From JAPXSY01 sp034003585 (lineage in GTDB: Bacteria > Verrucomicrobiota > Kiritimatiellia > RFP12 > UBA1067), in the NCBI GenBank assembly GCA_034003585.1, contig JAVEYH010000015.1:1-43708 (forward strand): 43,708 nt of DNA, read 5' to 3'. Both the position numbers and the translations under genes were made by a program. This document shows positions 25,075 to 33,317 of this stretch, piece by piece. The notes beneath the pieces are model-generated. The model searched no databases. It was given only the letters and a program-made list of their open reading frames with translations, and was not told the DNA's origin. Numbering within the stretch: the first letter of the stretch is position 1; each line of letters opens with the position of its first letter.

Positions 25075-26049
25075 TCAGGCGGCAGGGGGGGCGTCCCTCC
25101 GGGTCAGCAGGCAGAGGAAGAACGGGCCGCCGGCCAGGGCGGTCAGCACGCCGACCGGGATCTCGCGCGGCGCGAACAGGGTGCGCGCCAGCGCGTCGCA
25201 CAACACCAGAAAAGCGCCGCCGGCCAGAACGGCCAGCGGCAGGAGCCTGCGGTGGTCCGCGCCGGTCAGGCGGCGCAGGGCGTGGGGCACGATCAGTCCG
25301 ACGAATCCGATGATGCCGGAAACCGCAACCGCCGCGGCGGCGGCCAGGGTTGCGGCGGCCAGGATAAGCGGCACCGTGCGTTCCGTGCGCACCCCGAGGG
25401 TTTGCGCGGTCTCGTGTCCCAGGGTCAGCACGTTCAGCGTGCGCGTCTCGCAGCCGAGGATGCCGATCGCCAGCGCCACCAGAATCGCCACGCAGCCCAG
25501 CAGCGCCCAGGAGGCGGTCTGCAGATTGCCGAGCAGCCACCAGGTGATGCTGTGAATCGTGCCGGACGGGGCGAACGCCAGCAGCAGCATCAGCAGGCTG
25601 GAGAGGATGGAGCCGGTCACCACGCCGGTGAGGATCAGGGTGTTGGGGGCGTACCCGCCCGCCCGTCCCGCGATCAGGCCGATCAGCGTCAGCGTGGCGC
25701 CAGCGGCGAGAAACGAGCCTGCGGGCAGGGCGACCGGCGTGCGGGCCGCAAGCCCCGCGGCGATCACCAGCGCCGCGCCGAGTGCGCCGCCGCTGCTGAC
25801 GCCCAGCACATAGGGTTCGGCCAGCGGATTGCGGAGTACGGCCTGAAGCGCCACGCCGGAACAAGAGAGGGCCGCCCCCACCACAAACCCCGTGAGAACC
25901 CGGATGAGGCGCAATTCCAGCAAAGCGCGGCCGGTGACGGTCGAGAGGTCGGGCAGCCCGAGGCCCGAGGCGCCGGTGAGGAGACCGAACCCCAGCGTCA
26001 GCGGGATCGCGGCCAGGCACAGAATGATCAGGATGCGTCGGTTCACCAT
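25075..26049 (-). CDS. btuC: vitamin B12 ABC transporter permease (FecCD family)
   Basis: 324 aa, about ten membrane segments. Family signatures: LRLIRVLTGFVVGAALSCSGVALQAVLRNPLAEPYVLGVSSGG, GYAPNTLILTGV, and GFVGLIVPHALRRLTGADHR. Start 26049 shares a base with the btuF stop (TGATG), giving coupling. The open frame extends 59 codons further up inside btuF and is rejected. Like other FecCD proteins it could carry haem or siderophores, but the upstream riboswitch argues for cobalamin. Confidence 0.88.
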   Translation of the reverse strand: MVNRRILIILCLAAIPLTLGFGLLTGASGLGLPDLSTVTGRALLELRLIRVLTGFVVGAALSCSGVALQAVLRNPLAEPYVLGVSSGGALGAALVIAAGLAARTPVALPAGSFLAAGATLTLIGLIAGRAGGYAPNTLILTGVVTGSILSSLLMLLLAFAPSGTIHSITWWLLGNLQTASWALLGCVAILVALAIGILGCETRTLNVLTLGHETAQTLGVRTERTVPLILAAATLAAAAAVAVSGIIGFVGLIVPHALRRLTGADHRRLLPLAVLAGGAFLVLCDALARTLFAPREIPVGVLTALAGGPFFLCLLTRRDAPPAA

Positions 26050-26969
26050 CACGGGGCCTCCGGCAGGGGGGGCGTCGGGACCGTTCGGCCGGCCGCGGCA
26101 TCGCGTTCCAGGATCTCCCGGATTTGTCCGAGCCCCTCCATCACGCGCGGTCCGGGACGGCTCACGGTGTTCAGGTCGCCCGGGGAGTAAACCCGGCCTG
26201 TCCGCACCGCGCGCAAAGATTTCCACCCGGTCCGCGTGCGGAAAAAGGATACGGGATCACGCCCCTTGCAGTCAAAGACGCAAAGCAGAAGATCGGGATC
26301 GCGCGTCAGCACCCACTCCAGGGAAACGGCGTAATAGTCGGCCTCGGCGTCACGGCCGGCATTCAGGCCGCCCGCCTGTTCCAGCAATTCGGCGACAAAG
26401 GCGTGACGGCCCGCGGTGATCGGCGTGTCGGGTGCGAACAGCAGCAGCACGCGCGGCCGGGGACCGGCCGGGCGCCGCCGCGCGCGCGCCGCGGCCAGTC
26501 CGGCCTCAATGGAGGCGGCCAGCGTTTCGGCCCGCGATGCGCATGCGGTCAGCGCGCCCAACTGGCGCAGCGCGTCCGGGATCTCCGCAAGCCGGGAACA
26601 CGGCACATGAACCACCGGGATGCCCATCGCGGCGAGGCGCTGCCGGAGGGAGGGGTCGGCCAGGACCGTCTCCAGCACATGTGTCGGACGCGCCCGCACC
26701 AGCGGTTCGAGCCAGGGGGTGCCGAACCCGCCGGTCACCGGCACGCCGCGCAGCGCCTCGCGCGGCACGTCGCAGCAATCGGTGCGTCCGGCAAGCAGGG
26801 GGGCTGCGCCGATGGCGCAGAGGCACTCGGTCAGATGCGGGGCGGTGGAGATCAGGCGCAACCGGCCGTCCGCCGCCGGCTCCGCAGTTTGCGAGCAGCC
26901 GGCGAGCAGAAGAAGCGCGGGCAGGAACAGGCCTGCCGGTGCCGGTCTTATGGAATGAAACAGGAACAT
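26049..26969 (-). CDS. btuF: cobalamin-binding lipoprotein
   Basis: 306 aa periplasmic-side solute-binding protein that hands substrate to BtuC. Lipobox LLAGC gives Cys25 as the lipidated residue. The fold follows the helical-backbone (FepB/BtuF) type: RLISTAPHLTECLCAIGA, GGFGTPWLEPLVRARPTHVLE, and VYSPGDLNTVSRPGPRVMEGL near the end. Its ATG comes three bases after the receptor stop, and its stop overlaps btuC (TGATG). Confidence 0.86.
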   Translation of the reverse strand: MFLFHSIRPAPAGLFLPALLLLAGCSQTAEPAADGRLRLISTAPHLTECLCAIGAAPLLAGRTDCCDVPREALRGVPVTGGFGTPWLEPLVRARPTHVLETVLADPSLRQRLAAMGIPVVHVPCSRLAEIPDALRQLGALTACASRAETLAASIEAGLAAARARRRPAGPRPRVLLLFAPDTPITAGRHAFVAELLEQAGGLNAGRDAEADYYAVSLEWVLTRDPDLLLCVFDCKGRDPVSFFRTRTGWKSLRAVRTGRVYSPGDLNTVSRPGPRVMEGLGQIREILERDAAAGRTVPTPPLPEAP

Positions 26970-26972
26970 GGA

Positions 26973-28961
26973 TTAAAAGGTGTACGAAGCCCCAAGCTTC
27001 CATGTGCGCCCTGCGGAGGGGTAGTAGCCGTAATAGCTGCCCCATGTGCTGACGGATCCGTATCCTTGTGTCGCGTAAATTTTGTCGAGAACATTGTCGA
27101 CCATGAAAGTCAGCGAAAGCCCCTTCAGGCAGGCGGCGAAACAGGGCTCGTAGCGCAAGCCGGTGTCCCAGACCGCATATCCGGCGAGGGGCGAAGCCCG
27201 ATTGTCTTCGCTGAGATCCTGTTCGGCGACGGCGCGCAGGGTGTTGAGCAACGTGACCCCGTAGCCGACCGGCAGTTCGCTGTGCAACGTCACGATCTGT
27301 TCCGGAACCAGGGGGATGCCGTTCCCCTCGTTGACCCCGTTTTCCATGCGGGCATGGACATAGGTGTAATGGAGAGCCAACACGTAACCCGCCTCGTCGT
27401 GCCAAGAAAGGCCGGCGTTGAAACCGTTCCGGCTCGTCCTGCCGATGTTTTCGTTGGAGCCCCCCCATGTGACGGGGTCGGTCACCCAGGCGATCTCATC
27501 TTCCATGTCCATGTGAAAGACCGTGAGGCTGGCCTGCCAGTTTTTTGCAAACGCCCATTCCGCGCCGGCCTCCTCAAAGAGTCCTTTTTCCGGATCAAGG
27601 TCCCGGTTCAGGCCGGTTATGGCAAACGAGGAGTCGGTCACCGCATACTCGTCCACAAAGGGGAAGCGATAGGTCGTCCCACCGCGCGCGAAAAGCTTCA
27701 GGGTGTCGGCGGGCCGATAAAGAACCGCCGCGTCCACCGCGCTTAGCGAATCGATGGTCGTGGCGTCGGCGGCGGTGTGGTTGAAATGGGAGCGGTTCTG
27801 TTCCGCGCGTCCGGTCAGTTTAAGCGAGACCTTGTCCGTCAGGAACAACTCGTCCTCGGCCCACAGGGCCGGGGACCAGCGGTCGATGTCGCCGCGCGAG
27901 GAATCGAACCACTCGTTGTGCCAGTCCAGCCCGACGGTGACGCCGTTCCGGAGGGAAAGCAGTTCGTGCGAGAAGGAGTATTTCGGCTGAAGGACAAAGT
28001 CATCCAATTGGCTGTTGGCGTCGCTGAGGGCGCTGGAGATGCCGATGAGCCTGCGGTTATATCCGGCGCCGAACGACAGGGTCCCCGCTTCTCCCACAGC
28101 GCCTTCGGTCAGCGAATAGAGGCCCCAGGATTCGCTTTCGTATTCGGTGAGCGAGCTTGAGCCCTTAGGGTCATCGTGAAACTGTTTCCACGTCAGCGCG
28201 CCCGGCAGATCGTACTCGCTTTGGTTGTAGAAAAACGAAAGACGGGTGGTCAGCCGGTCGCTGAGCTGGCGCGAAACGGCGGTACGGACGTCGTAGGCGC
28301 TGAAGGCGGTGTTTTCGCGCCAGCCGTCGCTCGCCTGCGCGTCGAGGTCAAGCGAATAACGCGTGCCTTCCAGATCGCCCGTCCGGCGTACGTGTGCGCC
28401 GCGGCTGTTGTCCGAGCCGACATGTCCGGAGAGGGTTGTGCCCGGCTCCGCGTCTTTTTTCGTGATGATGTTGACTACGCCGCCGACCGCATAGTTGCCA
28501 TACAGCGCGGTTTGTGGCCCCTGCAGGACTTCGATGCGGTCGATCGCCGCGACGGGGATGCGGAGCCAGTTCGGCGCGTTCATGTCGGCGCTGTTCAGCC
28601 GTTCGCCGTCCACGAGGACGAGCACGCGCCCGTGTGAGTTCGCGCCGAAGCCGCGCATGCTGATCTCCGATGTTCCCGGATTGTCGCCGTACTGACGGAA
28701 ATAGACGCCGGCTGCGCTTCTCAAGGCCGAGACGGTGTCGGTGTAACCGGCCTTGCGGATTTCTTCACCCGTGATGACCTGCACCTGGGTGGGCATGTCG
28801 GACGCGGCGCGTCCGGTCCGGCTGGCCTGCACGACGATGGACGGCAGGTTGGTGGCGGGGGAACGTGGTGCCGGGACCTCTTGCGCTGGAAGCGCGGAGT
28901 TTGCGAATAGGCACGCGGCCAATGCGACAGGCGTGCTGCGGGAGAGCGTCAGTGTCTGCAT
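26973..28961 (-). CDS. btuB: TonB-dependent vitamin B12 receptor
   Basis: 662 aa outer-membrane receptor. Signal peptide about residues 1-26 (ends ANSALPAQE). A TonB-box-like segment (SIVVQA) precedes a full plug: PTQVQVITGEEIRKAGY, ISMRGFGANSHGRVLVLVDGERLN, IDRIEVLQGPQTALYGNYAVGGVVNIITKK. A 22-strand-type barrel follows, ending LGASYTF. Start 28961 follows AGAGGAAAAGAAAG; the longer frame to 29003 has no site. The cobalamin riboswitch upstream identifies the ligand. It is first in an operon btuB-btuF-btuC-btuD with gaps of 3, -1 and 7 bases. Confidence 0.92.
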   Translation of the reverse strand: MQTLTLSRSTPVALAACLFANSALPAQEVPAPRSPATNLPSIVVQASRTGRAASDMPTQVQVITGEEIRKAGYTDTVSALRSAAGVYFRQYGDNPGTSEISMRGFGANSHGRVLVLVDGERLNSADMNAPNWLRIPVAAIDRIEVLQGPQTALYGNYAVGGVVNIITKKDAEPGTTLSGHVGSDNSRGAHVRRTGDLEGTRYSLDLDAQASDGWRENTAFSAYDVRTAVSRQLSDRLTTRLSFFYNQSEYDLPGALTWKQFHDDPKGSSSLTEYESESWGLYSLTEGAVGEAGTLSFGAGYNRRLIGISSALSDANSQLDDFVLQPKYSFSHELLSLRNGVTVGLDWHNEWFDSSRGDIDRWSPALWAEDELFLTDKVSLKLTGRAEQNRSHFNHTAADATTIDSLSAVDAAVLYRPADTLKLFARGGTTYRFPFVDEYAVTDSSFAITGLNRDLDPEKGLFEEAGAEWAFAKNWQASLTVFHMDMEDEIAWVTDPVTWGGSNENIGRTSRNGFNAGLSWHDEAGYVLALHYTYVHARMENGVNEGNGIPLVPEQIVTLHSELPVGYGVTLLNTLRAVAEQDLSEDNRASPLAGYAVWDTGLRYEPCFAACLKGLSLTFMVDNVLDKIYATQGYGSVSTWGSYYGYYPSAGRTWKLGASYTF

Positions 28962-28970
28962 CTTTCTTTT

Positions 28971-29009
28971 CCTCTGGCGGGACTGTGAAGCACGCCCCCA
29001 CACAAGAGG
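28971..29009 (-). promoter_or_regulatory. Shine-Dalgarno-sequestering stem of the riboswitch
   Basis: On the transcript, CCTCT (29009-29005) can pair with the AGAGG (28975-28971) that is the btuB ribosome site. The 10-mer CGCCAGAGGA containing that site occurs identically just upstream (AGAGG at 29069-29065), so the same CCTCT has two possible partners. This suggests control of translation initiation. Confidence 0.5.
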
Positions 29010-29091
29010 CTTAACCGCGAGAGCGAAAGAAAGACCGGAAACAGCCGGACAACAAACTTTTGCTCCTCTGGCGCGAAGGAGTGCCGCAGGT

Positions 29092-29234
29092 TTGCATCCG
29101 GTCCGTCTTCTGGCTTACGGCGTAACCTCGCCCCCGCCTTCTCTCCCTTGCGGGAAATGGCCTTTGGGGGCTCGTAGCCGATTACAGCGGCGCGACCGCG
29201 CCCGAATCTCACGGGCTTCCGATAACCGGTGCAA
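29092..29234 (-). ncRNA. cobalamin (B12) riboswitch aptamer
   Basis: Minus-strand transcript reads, in order: P1 TTGCACCGG; CGGAAGCCCGTGAGATTCGGG; GCCGCTGTAATCGG; GGCCATTTCCCGC; GGCGAGGTTACGCCGTAAG; CCAGAAGAC; and P1' CCGGATGCAA. GCCGCTGTAATC and AAGCCAGAAGAC are hallmark conserved blocks of this class. It lies between a strong promoter and btuB. Confidence 0.93.
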
Positions 29235-29242
29235 GGGCATGC

Positions 29243-29272
29243 ATCATATGACATCCGGCCGCGGGATGTCAA
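29243..29272 (-). promoter_or_regulatory. promoter of the B12 uptake operon
   Basis: Minus strand: TTGACA (29272-29267), 18-bp spacer, TATGAT (29248-29243). Transcription should begin around 29236, right at the first base of the aptamer. Confidence 0.8.
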
Positions 29273-29283
29273 GCCGCCCGGAG

Positions 29284-29292
29284 GCGGACCGG
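29284..29292. repeat. 9-bp target duplication, left copy
   Basis: GCGGACCGG here is repeated at 29548-29556, exactly abutting both ends of the 255-bp element. Confidence 0.85.
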
Positions 29293-29547
29293 GGAATCGG
29301 TTGGTGGCCGGGGATGCGGGTTCCGTGCGTGTTTTGGGCGAAGCGCAGCCGGGAGCGCGGGCGTCCCCGCCCGCAATGTGAAAGGCCGCGCGCGATTCCG
29401 ATGCGCGGTCTGGCTCTGAAGGAACGGCCGCTTAGCCTAATGAGGGAAACGCTGTTGCGGGCGGGGACGCCCGCGCTCCCGACTCGCCCGCTTCCCTTTT
29501 CACCAGAAACGCATGATCTTCGCGTACCCCGGCCACCAACCGATTGC
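29293..29547. mobile_element. 255-bp MITE-like element, copy 2
   Basis: Same ends (GGAATCGG...CCGATTGC) and internal 24-bp palindromic arms as copy 1, 8 substitutions, no indels. Flanked by a perfect 9-bp direct repeat, the mark of transposition. It sits 20 bases upstream of the -35 of the B12 operon promoter. With the riboswitch and leader it fills the 643-base gap 28962-29604. Confidence 0.9.
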
Positions 29548-29556
29548 GCGGACCGG
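29548..29556. repeat. 9-bp target duplication, right copy
   Basis: GCGGACCGG, identical to 29284-29292. Confidence 0.85.
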
Positions 29557-29604
29557 AACGCGCGTTTCCGCTGCGGGAGGGACGGCGCCTGTGTCGCCCG
29601 CCCC

Positions 29605-30828
29605 TTATTCAACGGTGATCAGGGTTCCGGAGAAACCTTCCAGCGCGCTGACGCGGACGTGATCCAGCAGGATCTGATTGTTGCCTGCGGTGTCGCTCGG
29701 GCTGATGGCCGCGCGGAACCGCACCCAGAGAGGCTGGATCTCCTGGGCGGGTCCGGTTTCGACGGTCAGACGGTTGGTGGTGACCGCGCCCGAGGCCGCG
29801 GGCAGTTCCGCCGCGGCGCTGCCGAGCAGGGTCGCGCCGTTCGCCGCGGACGGCGCGGTGCCGCCAACCCAGAAACTGGCTTCAAACACGTGATCGAGAC
29901 CGATGGGCTGTTCGCGTCTGCCCAGAATGTACTCGACCGTATAGCGGCGGACCGGGTGTGTCAGCCCGACCTGCTGCCAGAGCATCCCCTCGTTGGCGTT
30001 GGCGCTGACGGCGCTGCCCACGAGATTGAAGAACGCCCACTGGTCGCCGTCCGGCGCGGACGGGGAACTCCCCACCGTGTCAAGCTGCACGCCCGGAGAT
30101 GCCCACGCCCCCAATTTTTTCGTCCAATATGGGATCGTGGCCGTGCTCCCTGTGTCCGGGGCCACGATTTCGGGACTCTCAAAGCTGCCGTTGGCCGCAA
30201 ACGGGATGAAATCAACCACCGTCACGCTAAAATCCGTGCGGTCACTGTTGATCTCGCCGTTGGAGGCCACGACGAAATCCACGGTGCCGCCCGCCGTCAG
30301 GTCCGTCACGAACGAGAAGGAGGAGGCGGGATACCCCGTGGCCGCGGGAACGGCCTCCGTATGTTTCAAACTCCCCTGGCTGAAAACATAGACCGTGACG
30401 CCGTTTCCGCTGGTGGTGTTGGGGTTTCGGCTGAACACGCCGCTGACCGCATATTTTCCGGTGCGGCCGTTCTCCCAGCGGGCCACCGCCTGATACGCCG
30501 GGAGCGGGTGCATATTGGTGCTGCGGACCTGCGGGTCCGTGGTCAGGTTGCCGGTCCCGTATTGGGGATTGGGCGTGTCGACCCAGGACAGCAGCGCAAG
30601 CGACGCGTCGGGGTCGGCCGGGTTGACCGTGGCGGATCGGTAGTACCACCAGTGGCCGTCCCCGCGGGTGTCCGCATGCCCGTTGTGATTGGTCGTGAAG
30701 TCGACGCGGAAATCGGCAACCAGCGCTGCCTGCGACGGCAACGCCGCCATCAGTGCCCATGCCGCTCCACCCAGTACAACCCGCATTCCGCACTTCCGCA
30801 CGGTCTGAACCGATACTCTGTTTTGCAT
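29605..30828 (-). CDS. secreted protein of unknown function
   Basis: 407 aa. Signal peptide about residues 1-32 (ends MAALPSQAALV). The mature part looks beta-rich, in two sections: about 33-205 (DFRVDFTTNHNGHADTRGDG, WWYYRSATVNP) and about 210-400 (NGSFESPEI, PYWTKKLGAW, ILLDHVRVSALEG). The second half resembles carbohydrate-binding or DUF642-like jelly-rolls, where NGSFExP is a usual opening; this is similarity by eye. No catalytic residues recognised. Start 30828 has GGAG eight bases before; the longer open frame lacks one. It diverges from the Gfo/Idh/MocA gene. Confidence 0.72.
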   Translation of the reverse strand: MQNRVSVQTVRKCGMRVVLGGAAWALMAALPSQAALVADFRVDFTTNHNGHADTRGDGHWWYYRSATVNPADPDASLALLSWVDTPNPQYGTGNLTTDPQVRSTNMHPLPAYQAVARWENGRTGKYAVSGVFSRNPNTTSGNGVTVYVFSQGSLKHTEAVPAATGYPASSFSFVTDLTAGGTVDFVVASNGEINSDRTDFSVTVVDFIPFAANGSFESPEIVAPDTGSTATIPYWTKKLGAWASPGVQLDTVGSSPSAPDGDQWAFFNLVGSAVSANANEGMLWQQVGLTHPVRRYTVEYILGRREQPIGLDHVFEASFWVGGTAPSAANGATLLGSAAAELPAASGAVTTNRLTVETGPAQEIQPLWVRFRAAISPSDTAGNNQILLDHVRVSALEGFSGTLITVE

Positions 30829-31073
30829 GCGTTTTCTCCATGATGTATTGAAACGCCTGAGGCGGGGCTTGCTCGATGAGAAACGTCCGCAATCTGACGC
30901 TTCCCGGATAATCCATTTTTCACACACGAGAAAGTATGCCGGGAAAACGTGTCCGGATACAACCCTTTTTTGCCGGCTTGCCCTTTCGCGGCAAAAGAGT
31001 AATCTGTCTCCTATAGGTAATCGGTGGGCGGGGGCCTGCCGCGCCAACGGCAATCAACAGGGAGGTTTCGTCC

Positions 31074-32354
31074 ATGAAGGATTCAGTCGCAGTGTCACGT
31101 CGCGCGTTTCTGGCCGGAGCGGGGGCTCTGGCCGCAGTCCCGTCGATCACGTTGGGCCAGGGTCAGCGTGTGTTCAAGTACGCGGTGGTCGGGTGCGGCG
31201 GACGCGGCAGCGGCGCGGTGCGGGATATCCGGGCGGCGGCGGAACGGCTCGGCCACAAGGCGGAGCTGGTCGCCGCGGCCGATTTCTTCCAGGATAAGGC
31301 GGCGGCGGTCTGCAAAGCCAACGGGTGCGATCCGAAATTCGCGTTCGGCGGCGCGGCCGGATACCGCAAGATCATGGAGACGGATGCGGAAATCGTGCTG
31401 CTGACCGCCCCCCCGATTTTCCGCCCGCTGCACCTCGAGGCCTGCGTCCAAGCCGGAAAACACATTTTCGCGGAGAAGCCGATCGCGACGGATGCGGCCG
31501 GCCTGCGCCATTTCCTGAAGGGCGTGGCGGAGGCCAAGGCCAAGAATCTCTCGATCCTGTCGGGCACGCTGCACCGCCATTCGAACCGCTTCCTGCGCCA
31601 GATCAAGCCGATCCGGGAAGGCGCGATCGGTCGGATCCTCGCGGGCCAGGTCTACCGCTGCCACGGCGGCATCTGGGTCCGGCCGCGCCGCGAGGGCGAG
31701 TCGAACGCCGGATACCTCTGCAACAACTGGTACCATTTCTGGGAGATGTCCGGTGACCAGATCACGGAGCAGGCGATCCATGAGGTGGATCTGGCGAACT
31801 GGTTCATCGGCCGCTTTCCCAAGACCGCCATGGCGATCGGCGGGCGTCACCGCCGGCCCGCCGGGATCGGCAACATCTACGACTGCATGGCGATCGATTA
31901 CGATTACGGCGACGCCGTGCACGTTCAGACGATCGGGCGCCACATCAAAGGGTGTTCGGACCGCTGCGGCACGCTGCTGGTGGGGTCGGAGGGCGAGGCC
32001 GCCTGCGGCGGCAAGATCACGCGGTTCGACGGCAAACCGGTCGCCTATGACGAGGAGCGCATCAAGGACCGCCACGAGAACGGCATGATCATGGAACACG
32101 CCGATTTCCTGCAGGGGATCCTCAGCGGCGCGTTGCTCAATGAGGGCGAGCAGGTGGCGATGTCGACCGCCACGACCATCATGGGCACCTTCTCCGCGTA
32201 CTCGGGCCGGACCGTGCGGATGTCCGATCTGCTGGAAAACAAGGATTCGGAGTTCTACTCGATGAACGCCGCCTTCACGGCCGCGGACTTTGAGCGCGAC
32301 ACGGACGTGCCGATGCCCGCCGAGGGCGTCGCGGCCGTGCCGGGCAAAGCCTGA
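31074..32354 (+). CDS. Tat-exported Gfo/Idh/MocA family oxidoreductase
   Basis: 426 aa. Twin-arginine signal SRRAFLAGAGALAAVP (residues 8-23) implies export folded with bound NAD(P). The Rossmann loop is near 38-46 (VVGCGGRGS), and the conserved EKP has Lys135 (AEKPIATD), the usual catalytic lysine. C-terminal domain motifs such as TEQAIHEVDLANWFIG follow. The family oxidises sugars or cyclitols, and Tat-signal members are abundant in PVC bacteria near glycan loci. The start has GGGAGG upstream. A possible promoter TTGCCC-16-TAATCT lies at about 30979-31006. Its substrate cannot be read from sequence; the neighbouring fucose genes make a sugar likely. Confidence 0.9.
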   Translation: MKDSVAVSRRAFLAGAGALAAVPSITLGQGQRVFKYAVVGCGGRGSGAVRDIRAAAERLGHKAELVAAADFFQDKAAAVCKANGCDPKFAFGGAAGYRKIMETDAEIVLLTAPPIFRPLHLEACVQAGKHIFAEKPIATDAAGLRHFLKGVAEAKAKNLSILSGTLHRHSNRFLRQIKPIREGAIGRILAGQVYRCHGGIWVRPRREGESNAGYLCNNWYHFWEMSGDQITEQAIHEVDLANWFIGRFPKTAMAIGGRHRRPAGIGNIYDCMAIDYDYGDAVHVQTIGRHIKGCSDRCGTLLVGSEGEAACGGKITRFDGKPVAYDEERIKDRHENGMIMEHADFLQGILSGALLNEGEQVAMSTATTIMGTFSAYSGRTVRMSDLLENKDSEFYSMNAAFTAADFERDTDVPMPAEGVAAVPGKA

Positions 32355-32431
32355 GTCCGCGCCGGGGGGCGTGGAACGCTACGGATGCACGCGCGGCGGT
32401 AAGCCGTTGCGCGCATCTGGCTTGTTCGGCG

Positions 32432-32770
32432 TCATGCTTTTCCCAAGCCTTTGAAGAAGGTATAGCAAAACGTGCCGTCTGGCTCGGTCGTCCTATACAG
32501 GTCCTGGATTCCTTGATCGAACGTAACGGCATCGATGATGCCTTTCTCAACCGCCGCTTGACGTACGCCTTCGATCATCGCCGTAAATGTGTTTTTCGTG
32601 AAGCCTTCGACCAGTTCTGGCTTGCTGTTATCGACATACACCATCCGGGGGGATACCCGGACGTCGCGATAGCCTGCGGCAACCAGTAACGGATACAGCG
32701 ACCTTCCGATCAGCGCGTTCCCGCCCGCGCGGGACTGCAGTTCGACCTGACAGTGAATCGCGGCATGCGC
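32432..32770 (-). pseudogene. C-terminal remnant of a SAM-dependent methyltransferase
   Basis: About 110 residues remain in frame (AAIHCQVELQSRAGGN, LIGRSLYPLLVAAGYRDV, VSPRMVYVDNSKPELVEGF, DGTFCYTFFKGLGKA), matching the end of class I methyltransferases with the usual DGTFCYTFFK finish. The SAM-binding N-terminal half is missing, so it cannot be active. At its 5' end it runs straight into the four-helix-bundle frame through a CGATCCCGATAGCGAT repeat, which suggests the join happened at the repeat. Confidence 0.7.
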
Positions 32771-32773
32771 CGC

Positions 32774-32789
32774 ATCGCTATCGGGATCG
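32774..32789. repeat. 16-bp inverted repeat, left arm
   Basis: ATCGCTATCGGGATCG, exact complement of 33204-33219 and identical to 153-168. Confidence 0.85.
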
Positions 32790-33185
32790 GGATCGATTGG
32801 GTTTCCTCCGTAAGCCGAAGTGTCTTCCCGCACTTGGTATCCTCTTCCGCCCAGCCGACTCAGCATCGCTGCCATGCGGTCCAGTTCCGTCTTGCGATTC
32901 TGACTCTCCGCTTCCTCCAGGGCTTTGCCGACTACGAGGACATCCTGGATTGCCGCGCACTCCAGCGCCGATCCTCGCGCGATCTCGAAGTAGCGTCCCC
33001 GATCCACATCGGCCGATCTTCCCGTTGCCCTCGGCGGTGTTCAAGGGTCTCGACTGGCTGGCGCGCAGCCTTTGGTCGCGCGCCGCACGGTGGACACCCT
33101 CCAGCGTCGCGGCCTTCTCGTAGACCCAGGCTACGTAGCCGATCGCCAGTCTGTAGACGTCCAATCTCTCATGTCCGAAGGCCAT
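32774..33185 (-). pseudogene. four-helix-bundle protein (23S rRNA IVS-like), frameshifted
   Basis: Starts at ATG 33185 with AAGGAA upstream: MAFGHERLDVYRLAIGYVAW, then AEGNGK. The frame then breaks near 33015-33020, and continues in another frame as RSADVDRGRYFEIARGSA, then VLVVGKALEEAESQNRK. A 2-base loss in GAGA at the break explains it. Residues before the break also deviate from the family (RDQRLRASQSRPLNTAEGN, where W, I and I are usual). The family forms pentameric helical bundles of unclear role; the DGR accessory protein Avd is a distant relative. Inverted repeats bracket it. It is a decayed copy. Confidence 0.78.
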
Positions 33186-33203
33186 TGGCGTTCCTTCTTG
33201 TTT

Positions 33204-33219
33204 CGATCCCGATAGCGAT
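33204..33219. repeat. 16-bp inverted repeat, right arm
   Basis: CGATCCCGATAGCGAT, followed by more CGATTTCGATATCGAT text to 33239. Confidence 0.85.
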
Positions 33220-33317
33220 AACGATTTCGATATCGATGGCCCCAACAGTGTTATTGAGCCTGCTTGGAGAACGGCATGGACACTCGCGCAATCTGCTGCG
33301 AGGTCACCGCAGCGGCC

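Noticed and set aside
28753..30843. 696-codon plus-strand frame over riboswitch and copy 2
   Set aside because: It crosses the riboswitch and the mobile element and has no protein features.
32774..33185. Avd of a diversity-generating retroelement
   Set aside because: The fold is related, but there is no reverse transcriptase or template/variable repeat in the window.
33251..33307. 19-codon minus-strand frame (VTSQQIARVSMPFSKQAQ)
   Set aside because: Protein-like wording but too short, no ribosome site, and no way to link it to the methyltransferase remnant.
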